Source: Microbacteriaceae bacterium (GTDB lineage: Bacteria > Actinomycetota > Actinomycetes > Actinomycetales > Microbacteriaceae). Taken from it: a stretch of DNA of 64,000 nt. The stretch is from the NCBI GenBank assembly GCA_025352325.1, contig JANXTR010000045.1:186001-250000 (forward strand). Reading direction: 5' to 3'. A program made the translations under genes and the position numbers. Each line of letters opens with the position of its first letter. The first letter of the stretch is position 1. Under the pieces are notes generated by a model that saw only the letters and a list, made by a program, of their open reading frames with translations, ran no database searches and had not been told where the DNA came from. Positions 16,210 to 23,597 of the stretch are shown in pieces.

Positions 16210-17078
16210 GCCGCCTGACGGTCCCCAAGACCTACAAGCTCTACATCGGCGGCAAGTTCCCGCGCAGCGAGAGCGGGCGCACCTACGAGATCACCACGGC
16301 GAAGGGCGTCTTCCTCGCCAACGCGTCCCAGGCGAGCCGCAAGGACGCCCGGGACGCCGTGGTCGCCGCCCGTGGCGCCCAGTCGGGCTGGGCGGATGCC
16401 ACGGCCTACAACCGCGGCCAGGTGCTCTACCGGATCGCCGAACTGCTCGAGGGGCGTCATGCCCAGTTCGTGGACGAGCTGGTCTCGTCCGAGGGCATCA
16501 CCGCCGCCGCGGCCCGCGACCAGGTCGACGACGCCATCGACACGTGGGTCTGGTACGCCGGATGGGCCGACAAGTTCGTGCAGGTCGCCGGATCGGGCAA
16601 CCCGGTCTCGGGTCCGTACTTCAACCTCTCGGTTCCCGAGCCGACCGGGGTGGTCGCGATCGTGGCTCCGCAGGGCGTCGCGGGCTCGAAGCCGTCATCG
16701 TTGCTCGGGCTCGTGAGCGTGCTGGCGCCGGCGCTGGTGGCGGGCAACACGGTGGTCGTGATCGCCGATCAGGCGCATCCGCTCAGCGCGATCAGCCTCG
16801 CCGAGGTGCTCTCGACGAGCGACGTGCCCGGGGGAGTTGTGAACATCCTGACCGGATCGCCCGCCGAGATCGCGCCCTGGCTCGCCGCCCACGCCGACGT
16901 GAACGCGATCGACCTCACCGGCGCTGACGCACTGGACTGGGTCGATCTGCAAATCGCCGCGGCCGACACGCTGAAGCGCGTCGTCGAGCCCGAGCCGGGC
17001 GTGCCTGCCCGCTCGCTCGACCGCATCCTTGCCTTCACCGAGACGAAGACCGTCTGGCACACCAAAGCCCTGATCTGA
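16206..17078 (+). CDS. half-length aldehyde dehydrogenase homologue lacking the catalytic domain
   Basis: 290 residues aligned by eye with the N-terminal coenzyme-binding part of the upstream enzyme (KLYIGGKFPRSESG, DTWVWYAGWADKF, GVVAIVAPQGVAGSKPSS, LVAGNTVVVI). The sequence ends shortly after the coenzyme-binding domain: the catalytic cysteine region, the LELGG glutamate and the EEIFGP motif are all missing. The end is clean and in frame (HTKALI, stop overlapping the next ATG), so this looks like a maintained short protein rather than a recent truncation. A structural or regulatory partner of the full-length enzyme is my inference. Confidence 0.85.
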   Translation: MSRLTVPKTYKLYIGGKFPRSESGRTYEITTAKGVFLANASQASRKDARDAVVAARGAQSGWADATAYNRGQVLYRIAELLEGRHAQFVDELVSSEGITAAAARDQVDDAIDTWVWYAGWADKFVQVAGSGNPVSGPYFNLSVPEPTGVVAIVAPQGVAGSKPSSLLGLVSVLAPALVAGNTVVVIADQAHPLSAISLAEVLSTSDVPGGVVNILTGSPAEIAPWLAAHADVNAIDLTGADALDWVDLQIAAADTLKRVVEPEPGVPARSLDRILAFTETKTVWHTKALI

Positions 17079-17332
17079 TGACGGATCCCCGTCCGAACAA
17101 CGAGCCTCGATCGCGGGTGGAGCCGCAGGAGTCGCAGCAGCCCATTCCCGGAACACTGGTGCGGGTCATCGCTTTCGCGCTCGGAGCGGCTTGGCTGGCG
17201 ATCTTCGTGGTCCGACTCGCGAACGGCGGCGCACCAAACTGGCTCAACACCTGGTGGCTGCTGGTCGCGGGCGTCGCGTTCGTCGCCCTGGGTGCCGACC
17301 GCCTCCGTCGGGCTCTGGGTCGGCGCGGGTGA
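17078..17332 (+). CDS. small membrane protein (84 aa)
   Basis: ATG 17078 shares a base with the stop of the half-length dehydrogenase (TGATG). A hydrophilic N-terminus of about 25 residues is followed by two hydrophobic helices (VRVIAFALGAAWLAIFVVRL and WWLLVAGVAFVALGA) and a basic tail. It is the last gene of the deoC operon and converges on the M20 peptidase. Unknown function. Confidence 0.65.
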   Translation: MTDPRPNNEPRSRVEPQESQQPIPGTLVRVIAFALGAAWLAIFVVRLANGGAPNWLNTWWLLVAGVAFVALGADRLRRALGRRG

Positions 17333-17339
17333 CCGCAGT

Positions 17340-18695
17340 TCACAGCACCTGCAGCAACCGCCGGTAGAACGCGATGCCGCGCAGGTAGGTGCTGACGCGG
17401 ATGCTCTCGTCGATCGCGTGCAGGGTCGCGCGCTCCGAGGCGCGCAGGTCGAACGGCAGAAAGCGGTAGACGCCGTCGCTGATCGCGGCGAAGTGCCGGG
17501 AGTCGCTGGCCTGCAGCATCACGTAGGGCGTCACGATCGCGCCGGGGAAGGTGTCGCTGATCGCGTCAGACAGTAGCTGCCAGGTTGGCCCGTCGCTACG
17601 CGCCACCGGCGAGGGCTCACTGCCGTAGACGACGCGTACGGCGACCGCCGGGTCATCCACCGCCGTCCGGATGTCGCGGGCCGCCTCCTCGACGCTCGAC
17701 CCGACCGCGATGCGCACGTTCACCATCGCGGTGGCGCGTTCGGCAATGACGTTGTCGCCGGCGCTGCCGCTCAGGCGCGTGACCGCGCGAGTGGTGCGTA
17801 CCATGGCCTCGGTCTCGGGCCCGAGCCGCGCGAAGGCGGCGGTGAGCAGCGGCCGGAATACCCCCGCGCGCGTGAACACGAACCCGAGGGGCTGCCGCGC
17901 GTGCGCGCCGAGCGTGCGGATCATCGCGAGCGTGGGCGCCGAGATCGTGGCGCGCGCGGGATGTGCCTCCAGCCGCAGGATCGCCCGTGCCAGCCGCGCG
18001 GTCGCCCCGTTGCGCACAGGGGTGGAGGCGTGGCCCCCGGGCTTCTCGACCACGAGTTCGATCCCGGCGATACCCTTCTCCGTCACCCCGACGACCGCGA
18101 TCGGCGCGTCGACCCCCGGGAAGACGCCCTCGACGACCGCGCCTCCCTCGTCGACCACCAGGACGGGCCGGATCCCGCGCTCGACGAACAGGGCGACGAC
18201 CGCCTCGGCGCCGTCCCCGGCGGTCTCCTCGTTGTGCCCGAAGCTCAGATACAGGTCGGATGCGGGCTGGAAGCCGGCATTCACCGCCTCCTCGACCGCC
18301 TCGAGGATGACGGCGAGCGCGCCCTTGTCATCGATCGCGCCGCGCCCCCAGACGCGCTGCTCCGGGTCGTCGTCCGCGCCCACGAGCTCGGCGCCGAAGG
18401 CCGGATGCGTCCAGCCGTTCGTGTCGGACGGCGCCCTGTCGGCGGGCACGACGTCGTAGTGCGCCATCAGCACGCTCGCCGTGCCGTCGCTGCGCCCGGC
18501 CCAACGGAACAGCAGCGTCCCCCCGCCGATCACTTCGAGCTCTAGCCGCGCGTGCACCAACGGATACAGCTCGGCCAGCAGCGACCGGAACCGCGTGAAC
18601 GCGCCCTCGTCGGCGACGGCTGGTGCCAGCCGCGACACGGTCGGCACCCGGATCAGCGCACGGAGTCTCTCGACGGCGGGCTCCCGGTGCGGCAT
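17340..18695 (-). CDS. M20-family zinc peptidase / deacylase
   Basis: 451 residues resembling the Cps1/PM20D1 branch of M20 carboxypeptidases, which hydrolyse peptides or N-acyl amino acids with two zinc ions. Metal-ligand motifs appear in order: MAHYDVVP, GRGAIDDKG (bridging aspartate), GHNEETAG (catalytic and ligand glutamates), the DEGG region, and ASDSRHF near the end. There is no signal peptide, so a cytoplasmic enzyme is expected. The start ATG 18695 has TAGCAT six bases upstream. Divergent from a membrane-protein gene across 37 bp. Confidence 0.92.
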   Translation of the reverse strand: MPHREPAVERLRALIRVPTVSRLAPAVADEGAFTRFRSLLAELYPLVHARLELEVIGGGTLLFRWAGRSDGTASVLMAHYDVVPADRAPSDTNGWTHPAFGAELVGADDDPEQRVWGRGAIDDKGALAVILEAVEEAVNAGFQPASDLYLSFGHNEETAGDGAEAVVALFVERGIRPVLVVDEGGAVVEGVFPGVDAPIAVVGVTEKGIAGIELVVEKPGGHASTPVRNGATARLARAILRLEAHPARATISAPTLAMIRTLGAHARQPLGFVFTRAGVFRPLLTAAFARLGPETEAMVRTTRAVTRLSGSAGDNVIAERATAMVNVRIAVGSSVEEAARDIRTAVDDPAVAVRVVYGSEPSPVARSDGPTWQLLSDAISDTFPGAIVTPYVMLQASDSRHFAAISDGVYRFLPFDLRASERATLHAIDESIRVSTYLRGIAFYRRLLQVL

Positions 18696-18701
18696 GGGTC
18701 G

Positions 18702-18707
18702 ATGCTA
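18702..18707 (-). promoter_or_regulatory. -10 element, M20 peptidase gene
   Basis: TAGCAT on the minus strand, six bases from the ATG at 18695. Confidence 0.5.
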
Positions 18708-18718
18708 CGCGCGACGAT

Positions 18719-18724
18719 TAGAAT
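18719..18724 (+). promoter_or_regulatory. -10 element, membrane protein gene at 18733
   Basis: TAGAAT eight bases before ATG 18733; the intervening GGAGGG could serve as a ribosome binding site on a very short leader. Confidence 0.45.
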
Positions 18725-18732
18725 GGAGGGCG

Positions 18733-19152
18733 ATGAACAACCGCCCCCCCGCCCGGTCCGGCAACCTGACCGCCGGCACAAAGTCGCGCACCCAGGCCGA
18801 CCGCTACGGCGCCCCGACCGTCCGCCGCACCGCGCTCGCACCGGGACTGCTGGCCGCGATCGTGATGATCGCCGGCTTCGCTCTGATCGGCCAGAGCTCG
18901 TATATCGCGATCGAGTACGTCGTGGCGATCCTGGCCCTCATCGTTGCGTGGTTTGCGTTCCAGGCGAAACAGTGGTGGTGGATCCCGCTGCTCATAGCGA
19001 TCGCGGTGATCTGGAATCCGGTTGTCCCCTTCCACTTCAGCGGGCCCTACTGGTTCGGGGCGCAGTATGTGGCGATCCTCGTGTTCGTGTTGGTCGCGAT
19101 CTTCGTGAAGGTTCCCATCACCGAGGCGCAGAAGCCGGGACGGGTGCGTTAG
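18733..19152 (+). CDS. membrane protein, DUF6804-like
   Basis: 139 residues from ATG 18733 (the track start is too early and lies inside the divergent peptidase gene). The N-terminal ~35 residues are basic and hydrophilic, followed by four hydrophobic segments including the Trp-rich FQAKQWWWIPLLIAIAVIWN, then a short basic tail. The WWW-IP-L...WNP pattern resembles the small DUF6804 membrane proteins; I am not certain of that family. Twenty bases precede the aldo/keto reductase gene, so they may be co-transcribed. Confidence 0.7.
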   Translation: MNNRPPARSGNLTAGTKSRTQADRYGAPTVRRTALAPGLLAAIVMIAGFALIGQSSYIAIEYVVAILALIVAWFAFQAKQWWWIPLLIAIAVIWNPVVPFHFSGPYWFGAQYVAILVFVLVAIFVKVPITEAQKPGRVR

Positions 19153-19171
19153 TCGTGGACGGGACAATCTG

Positions 19172-20203
19172 ATGGAATATCGACGCCTCGGGGGTTCCGG
19201 CCTCCTCGTCCCGGTGCTCTCGCTCGGCACCGCCACCTTCGGTGGGAGTTCCGAGCCCGGCTCCTGGGGCGACACCGACGAGGCCGGGGCGACGCGCATC
19301 GTCGACATCGCCTTGGACGCCGGCCTGAACTTCTTCGACACCGCCGACATGTATGCAGAGGGCCGCTCGGAGGAAGTGCTCGGCGTCGCCCTCCGCGGAC
19401 GCCGCGACCAGGTGCTCATTGGCACGAAGGCGACCCAGCGCAGTGGAACCGGTCCGAACGATGTCGGCTCGTCGCGCTCCCACCTGACGGCGGCTCTTGA
19501 GGGCAGCCTCAGGCGCCTCGATACCGATCACGTCGACGTGTACTACCTGCACAACATGGACGCCCTCACCCCGGTGGACGAGACGCTGAGCACGCTCGAC
19601 GAGTTTGTGCGCAGCGGCAAGGTGCGCTACCTCGGCGTCTCGAACTTCTCGGCCTGGCACCTGATGAAGTCGCTGTCGGTGTCGGAGCGGTACGGGTGGT
19701 CGCGCTACGTCGTGCAGCAGTTGTTCTATTCGCTCGCCGCGCGCGAGGCCGAGTGGGAACTGCTGCCGCTGGGGCTCGACCAGAACGTCGGAACGGTGGT
19801 GTGGAGTCCGCTCGCTCAGAGCCGGCTGTCTGGCAAGATCCGTCGCGGGCAGGCGCTCGATGCTTCGAGCCGCACGGTAGCCCCCTCCGAGACCGAGCAG
19901 TCGGCCGACCAGGAGTTCGTCTACGACCTCGTGGATGTCCTGGCCGACGTCGCCGACGAGCTGGGAAAGAGCATCCCCCAGGTCGCGATCAACTGGCTGC
20001 TGGAGCGCCCGACGATCTCGTCGGTCATCCTGGGCGCCCGCACCGAGCAGCAGCTGCGGCAGAACCTCGGGTCGATCGGCTGGAGCATGACGCTCGAGCA
20101 GCGGGCCAAGCTGGATGCCGCCAGCGCCCGCCCGCTGCCGTACCCGTACTGGCATCAGCAGCAGAATCTCGCCGAACGCGTGCCGCTTCACGGATTCCGG
20201 TAG
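19172..20203 (+). CDS. aldo/keto reductase
   Basis: 343 residues, NADPH-dependent carbonyl reductase of the AKR (beta/alpha)8 fold. The catalytic tetrad is visible: D56 and Y61 in FDTADMYAEG, K86 in IGTKAT and the histidine in YYLHNMD. It resembles the YajO/AKR11-12 branch (VRYLGVSNFSAWHLMK; SVILGARTEQQLRQNLG near the end). The reading frame ends just before the SNF2 leader promoter. The substrate is unknown. Confidence 0.93.
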   Translation: MEYRRLGGSGLLVPVLSLGTATFGGSSEPGSWGDTDEAGATRIVDIALDAGLNFFDTADMYAEGRSEEVLGVALRGRRDQVLIGTKATQRSGTGPNDVGSSRSHLTAALEGSLRRLDTDHVDVYYLHNMDALTPVDETLSTLDEFVRSGKVRYLGVSNFSAWHLMKSLSVSERYGWSRYVVQQLFYSLAAREAEWELLPLGLDQNVGTVVWSPLAQSRLSGKIRRGQALDASSRTVAPSETEQSADQEFVYDLVDVLADVADELGKSIPQVAINWLLERPTISSVILGARTEQQLRQNLGSIGWSMTLEQRAKLDAASARPLPYPYWHQQQNLAERVPLHGFR

Positions 20204-20210
20204 TCGGCGC

Positions 20211-20216
20211 TAGACT
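20211..20216 (+). promoter_or_regulatory. -10 element for the SNF2 ATPase transcript
   Basis: TAGACT immediately after the aldo/keto reductase. Unlike most promoters here it is 138 bases upstream of the start codon, giving a leader of about 126 bases. Confidence 0.45.
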
Positions 20217-20222
20217 TCGTAT

Positions 20223-20348
20223 TACACCTCTCCCACCGGCAAAGCCGGGTTCTGGGACGCCAGAGGTGCTTCTAGTTCCCCGTGGTTCTTCGACCGTGGG
20301 GGCGTCCACACAGCCGGTGGAGGATCCGTTCTCCGCCCGAGGAGCATC
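20223..20348 (+). ncRNA. structured 5' leader of the SNF2 ATPase gene, candidate cis-regulatory RNA
   Basis: Two strong hairpins. The first (20225-20268) nests three helices: CACCTCT/AGAGGTG (7 bp), CCCA/TGGG (4 bp) and CCGGC-AAA-GCCGG (5 bp), with two internal bulges. The second (20278-20301) pairs CCCCGTGGT with ACCGTGGGG across a TCTTCG loop, with two G-U pairs. A GAGGAG ribosome binding site follows at 20339, four bases before ATG 20349. No Rfam class is recognised. Whether it senses a ligand, a protein or temperature, or only stabilises the mRNA, cannot be said. Confidence 0.45.
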
Positions 20349-22529
20349 ATGGCCACACCCGGCCGCAGTCCTGGAAGTAACAGTTCCCGCAACATCAAGT
20401 CCGGCAGTAAGACTGGCAGCCGTCAAGGCTCGCGCCGTGGCGCCCCGCAGCAGCAGCAGCGGCGTCGCCAGCACCAGGACGAAGCCGGTGTCATCCCGGT
20501 GCTCGCCCGCACGGTGCGCGCCATCGAGAACTCCGCCGAGCGCGGCAAGGTCAACCCGGCGAACCGCACCCGCTTCCGCGTCGTCGCGGTGCTGGTGCGC
20601 GAGGAGCGCGCCCGTATCAAGGGCGACAAGGAGCTCAGCGACGCCGAACGCGTCAAGGAGCTCACCCGCCTCGACGGCATCGCCACGATCATGGCGAAGA
20701 CCGCCGCCCGTGACACCACCCTCATCCAGCTGCTGACCGACAATGCGCCGCTCACTCCGGCCGCGCTCGAGATGCGCCGTGCCATGCTCATGGAGGCCGG
20801 TGGCGAGCTCAGCCCCGACGACCTGATCGTCGTCACCGAGGCCCCGGTCAAGCCGGCCGTGGAGGAGCGCCAAGTCGTTCCGCAGTCGGTGAAGCAGTTC
20901 CAGATGTCGAACCCGTTCCTGGCCCCCGACTTCTCATCGTCGAACGCTCCGGTCTCGACCACGAACCGTCTCGCGAACTGGGAGCTCATCGAGCCCCTCT
21001 TCCGCTCCTTCGAGGTCGGCGTCGGCGGGGTTGCCAGCATGGATCTGCCAGAGGCGCGCTCGCTCGCGACGCCCGGTGGCATCGAGCTGATGCGTCACCA
21101 GGCCCGCTTCATTGAGAGCGCCCGCGCGGGTCACCGCAGCTACCTGCTCGCCGACGAGCCCGGGCTCGGCAAGACCGCTCAGGCGCTGCTCGCCGCGAAT
21201 GTGACGAGCTCCTATCCGCTGCTGGTCGTCGTCCCGAACGTCGTGAAGGTCAACTGGGCCCGCGAGGTCGAGAAGTGGACGCCGCAGCGCGTCTCGACCG
21301 TCGTCCACGGTGACGGGGCCGACATCGACGCCTTCGCCGACGTCGTCATCGTCAACTACGAGGTGCTCGATCGGCACGTGGCCTGGCTGTCGCGTCGCGG
21401 CTTCAAGGGCATGGTCGTCGATGAGGCCCACTTCATCAAGAACAAGGACTCGCAGCGCTCCAAGAACGTTCAGGCTCTCTCGAAGAGCATTCGTGCGGTC
21501 ACGCCTAAGGCGCTGATGATCGCTCTCACCGGAACGCCCCTGATCAACCAGATCGAGGACTTCCGCATGATCTGGCAGTTCCTGGGCTGGATCGACGACA
21601 AGAAGCCGCTGACCGAGCTCATGCGCCGCCTCGAGGAGACCGAGCTGGATCCCGGTGACAACGGGTTCTTCCGTGCCGCGCGCGATTCCGTCGTCGACAT
21701 GGGCATCGTGCGTCGCAAGAAGGTGGACGTCGCTGCCGACATCCCTGCGCGTCGCGTCGCCGACATCCCGGTCGAGCTCGACGGCGAAGCCGGCCGCTCG
21801 ATCCACGAGGCCGAGGCCGCGCTGGTCACCCGACTCGTGGAGCGGTACCGCCGCGTCATCGCGACGCGTCCGGACTCCGACCCGGCAGACATCATCCGGC
21901 TGGTGGCCGCGGCGGAGCTCGAGGAGACCCGACAGGCGGGCGGTGACGGCAGCGGAGACAACGTCTTCACGATGGTCCGCAAGATCGGCCAGGCCAAGGC
22001 CACGCCCGCAGCGGACTACACGGTCAACCTGGCCAGGAACGTCGGCAAGGTGGTGTTCTTCGCGAAGCACATCGATGTCATGGACACCGCCGAGAAGCAC
22101 TTCGCTGCGGCTGGCCTCACGACCGTCTCGCTTCGCGGCGACCAGACCTCGAAGGCCCGTCAGCTGGCGATCGACTCGTTCACCAATGATCCGGATGTCG
22201 CGGTCGCGGTGTGTTCGCTGACCGCCGCCGGCGTCGGGGTCAACCTGCAGGCCGCGTCCAACGTGGTGCTCGCGGAACTGAGCTGGACCAACGCCGAGCA
22301 GACGCAGGCGATCGACCGCGTGCACCGCATCGGCCAGGAGCTGCCCGTCACCGCGTGGCGCATCATCGCAGCGGGCACGCTCGACGGCCGTATCTCGCAG
22401 CTCATCGACGCGAAGGCGGGCCTCGCGGCTCGCGCGCTCGACGGCGAGGCGGCGCTCGATGTGGCCGAGGGGTCCGTGCAGCTTGAGGCGCTCATCGCGG
22501 TGCTGACGGATGCCGTGGGGCAGCTGTAG
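20349..22529 (+). CDS. SNF2-family DEAD/DEAH-type ATPase
   Basis: 726 residues. The first ~45 residues are Ser/Gly/Arg/Gln-rich and disordered. A further ~220-residue N-terminal region has no recognised domain. Then comes an SNF2 motor: Walker A DEPGLGKTAQ near residue 267, DEAH box VVDEAHFIKN near 356, SAT-equivalent LTGTP, and motif VI QAIDRVHRIGQ near 654. Such enzymes translocate on double-stranded DNA and remodel DNA-protein complexes. No nuclease or bromo-like domain is seen. The ATG has a good GAGGAG site and a structured leader. I take it to be a conserved actinobacterial housekeeping remodeller, but its role is unknown. Confidence 0.9.
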   Translation: MATPGRSPGSNSSRNIKSGSKTGSRQGSRRGAPQQQQRRRQHQDEAGVIPVLARTVRAIENSAERGKVNPANRTRFRVVAVLVREERARIKGDKELSDAERVKELTRLDGIATIMAKTAARDTTLIQLLTDNAPLTPAALEMRRAMLMEAGGELSPDDLIVVTEAPVKPAVEERQVVPQSVKQFQMSNPFLAPDFSSSNAPVSTTNRLANWELIEPLFRSFEVGVGGVASMDLPEARSLATPGGIELMRHQARFIESARAGHRSYLLADEPGLGKTAQALLAANVTSSYPLLVVVPNVVKVNWAREVEKWTPQRVSTVVHGDGADIDAFADVVIVNYEVLDRHVAWLSRRGFKGMVVDEAHFIKNKDSQRSKNVQALSKSIRAVTPKALMIALTGTPLINQIEDFRMIWQFLGWIDDKKPLTELMRRLEETELDPGDNGFFRAARDSVVDMGIVRRKKVDVAADIPARRVADIPVELDGEAGRSIHEAEAALVTRLVERYRRVIATRPDSDPADIIRLVAAAELEETRQAGGDGSGDNVFTMVRKIGQAKATPAADYTVNLARNVGKVVFFAKHIDVMDTAEKHFAAAGLTTVSLRGDQTSKARQLAIDSFTNDPDVAVAVCSLTAAGVGVNLQAASNVVLAELSWTNAEQTQAIDRVHRIGQELPVTAWRIIAAGTLDGRISQLIDAKAGLAARALDGEAALDVAEGSVQLEALIAVLTDAVGQL

Positions 22530-22566
22530 CCGCCCGATCCTGACCGTGTGGTGAACAGCTCGCGAA

Positions 22567-22629
22567 CTCTCAACCATCTAGCGAAACTTCACGGGTTGTC
22601 CGCGTTTCCAGGCTGAGTATTGTCATGTC
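22567..22629 (+). promoter_or_regulatory. promoter module 1 upstream of candidate ncRNA
   Basis: CTCTCAAC starts the module; -35 TTGTCC (22596-22601), 16-base spacer and -10 TATTGT (22618-22623) follow, then CATGTCTACCG. The same elements with the same spacing occur in module 2. The -10 ends only one base before ATG 22625, so that ATG would lie upstream of the transcription start and is unlikely to be used. Confidence 0.5.
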
Positions 22630-22995
22630 TACCGGAAGGCCGAACCGCAAGGTGAGGCACGAAAGTAACAGAAAGACCCTCGGGTCTCGACGAACCGCTC
22701 GCGCGGTGTTGGGCGGTGCTTGCACCGCTTGGCGCTGGTGCGGGGGGAACGCGGAACCGGGGGTCTTTCGTTTGAGCCCCTGTTCACCCCGCGTGCCACC
22801 CCTCCCGTTTGTACCCCGTTCTATCCGCAAAGCTGCGGACACCCGCTCTGGGGGCAGCGAATGCTTGATGGTCTCACTACATTCAGAAGTGCACTAGTTG
22901 GGGGACTAGCGGCGGCGGTGGTCAGTCACATCGCGTTCCGTCATACGGGGGTATTCACGGAACCGCGGACAGACCACCGCCGCCAGTATTTTCTT
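22630..22995 (+). ncRNA. candidate structured non-coding RNA, ~365 nt
   Basis: Starts about seven bases after the -10 of module 1 and ends at a terminator-like hairpin. Local helices are dense: GACCC/GGGTC (22675-22686), ACCGC/GCGGT (22694-22707), GCGGTG/CACCGC (22713-22728), and a long-range GCGGGG...CCCCGC pairing with an inner GGGG...CCCC stem around 22740-22795. It lacks the T-loop motif of tmRNA, the conserved core of RNase P RNA and the SRP Alu/S-domain signature, so the class is not recognised. A competing reading is a 90-residue ORF from ATG 22625 (MSTGRPNRK...), which I consider unlikely. Confidence 0.4.
22911..22993 (+). terminator. large branched terminator-like hairpin
   Basis: GGCGGCGGTGGTC (22911-22923) pairs perfectly with GACCACCGCCGCC (22972-22984) over 13 bp. 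The 48-base interior folds further: CGCGTTCCG with CGGAACCGCG (one bulge) and ATAC/GTAT around GGGG. The stem is followed by AGTATTTTCTT, a U-rich tail. This is the strongest intrinsic-terminator signal I see in the window. Confidence 0.6.
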
Positions 22996-23062
22996 CACCC
23001 AGGGCCCCCATCAGGTCGGCTCTCGCCCGCCGAGGTGCGCGACGGTTCAGCCGTCCGTGAAT

Positions 23063-23125
23063 CTCTCAACTCTCTAGTGAGAGTTGACCTATTGCGCGCT
23101 GTTCACGATTCGGTAGTGTCATGTC
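23063..23125 (+). promoter_or_regulatory. promoter module 2 with palindromic operator
   Basis: The same layout as module 1: CTCTCAAC, then -35 TTGCGC (23092-23097), 16-base spacer, -10 TAGTGT (23114-23119) and CATGTCAACCG. Here the upstream part is a perfect palindrome, TCAACTCTC-TAGT-GAGAGTTGA (23066-23087), a good candidate for a regulator-binding site just upstream of the -35. Confidence 0.5.
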
Positions 23126-23563
23126 AACCGAAACAGCGCAACCCGAACATCCGTGGAGTAATCCGCGAATGCGACGGCCGCAGCCGGTGCTGAGAAGGCG
23201 ACGTTGGAGCGATGTCGCGGAGTGATCCGCGAGAGAGTTCCGGCGGCCGAGACCCCGCAGATCCGACGCTCCCATGTGTCGGGGACGCGGACGACCGGCG
23301 GCCCGATCGGCGCGCCGGAGTCAGCCGGATGGTGGCGGGGCTCTCATGCCCGCTGCCTCCCTGCCGACCGAGACGACGGAGGTCCCGCCACGTGTGGTGA
23401 TGACCGACGAACCGGATGCGGGCTCTCGCACTGCTGAACGAACGGTCCTGTGAAGGATGGTTCAGACGGCCGCTGCGGAGCTGCCCACCTCCCGAGAGCT
23501 CGCGGGGCGTGGCGCGTTGGATCGACCCACAGAAGTGCCCGGATTTCGCGACCCGGGCACTTC
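23126..23563 (+). ncRNA. second candidate non-coding RNA or leader transcript
   Basis: Follows module 2 and would end at the inverted repeat at 23532-23563. It contains a long-range pair GTGGCGGG (23332-23339) / CCCGCCAC (23384-23391). A 34-codon ORF (MSTETAQPEHPWSNPRMRR..., 23121-23225) begins just after the -10 and has plausible composition, so a small peptide is an alternative. Less structured than the first candidate; no class recognised. Confidence 0.25.
23532..23563. terminator. inverted repeat, possible bidirectional terminator
   Basis: GAAGTGCCCGG and CCGGGCACTTC form a perfect 11-bp stem with a 10-base loop, lying between the candidate RNA and the end of the minus-strand LysR-type gene. 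There is no U-run on either side, as is common for actinobacterial terminators. Confidence 0.5.
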
Positions 23564-23597
23564 GTGTGTACAGGGGGTAGGCGAGCCGTCCGACCCC

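Larger units (their letters stand above)
22530..23597. other. 1.07-kb gene-poor region with duplicated promoter modules and structured RNA candidates
   Basis: No track ORF here is persuasive: all are Arg/Pro/Ser-rich and conflict between frames. In contrast, the region holds two homologous ~63-bp modules with identical internal spacing (22567-22629 and 23063-23125), each followed by hairpin-rich sequence ending in a terminator-like stem. Details are in the separate entries. Confidence 0.6.

Noticed and set aside
22625-22897. 90-aa ORF MSTGRPNRK... as a protein
   Set aside because: Its ATG lies one base after the -10 and so upstream of the predicted transcription start; the composition is Arg/Pro/Ser-rich and the sequence favours hairpins.
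22630-22995. Candidate RNA as tmRNA, RNase P RNA or SRP RNA
   Set aside because: No GGTTCGATTCC-type T-arm or CCA-like end, no RNase P conserved core sequences and no SRP signature; size alone is not enough.
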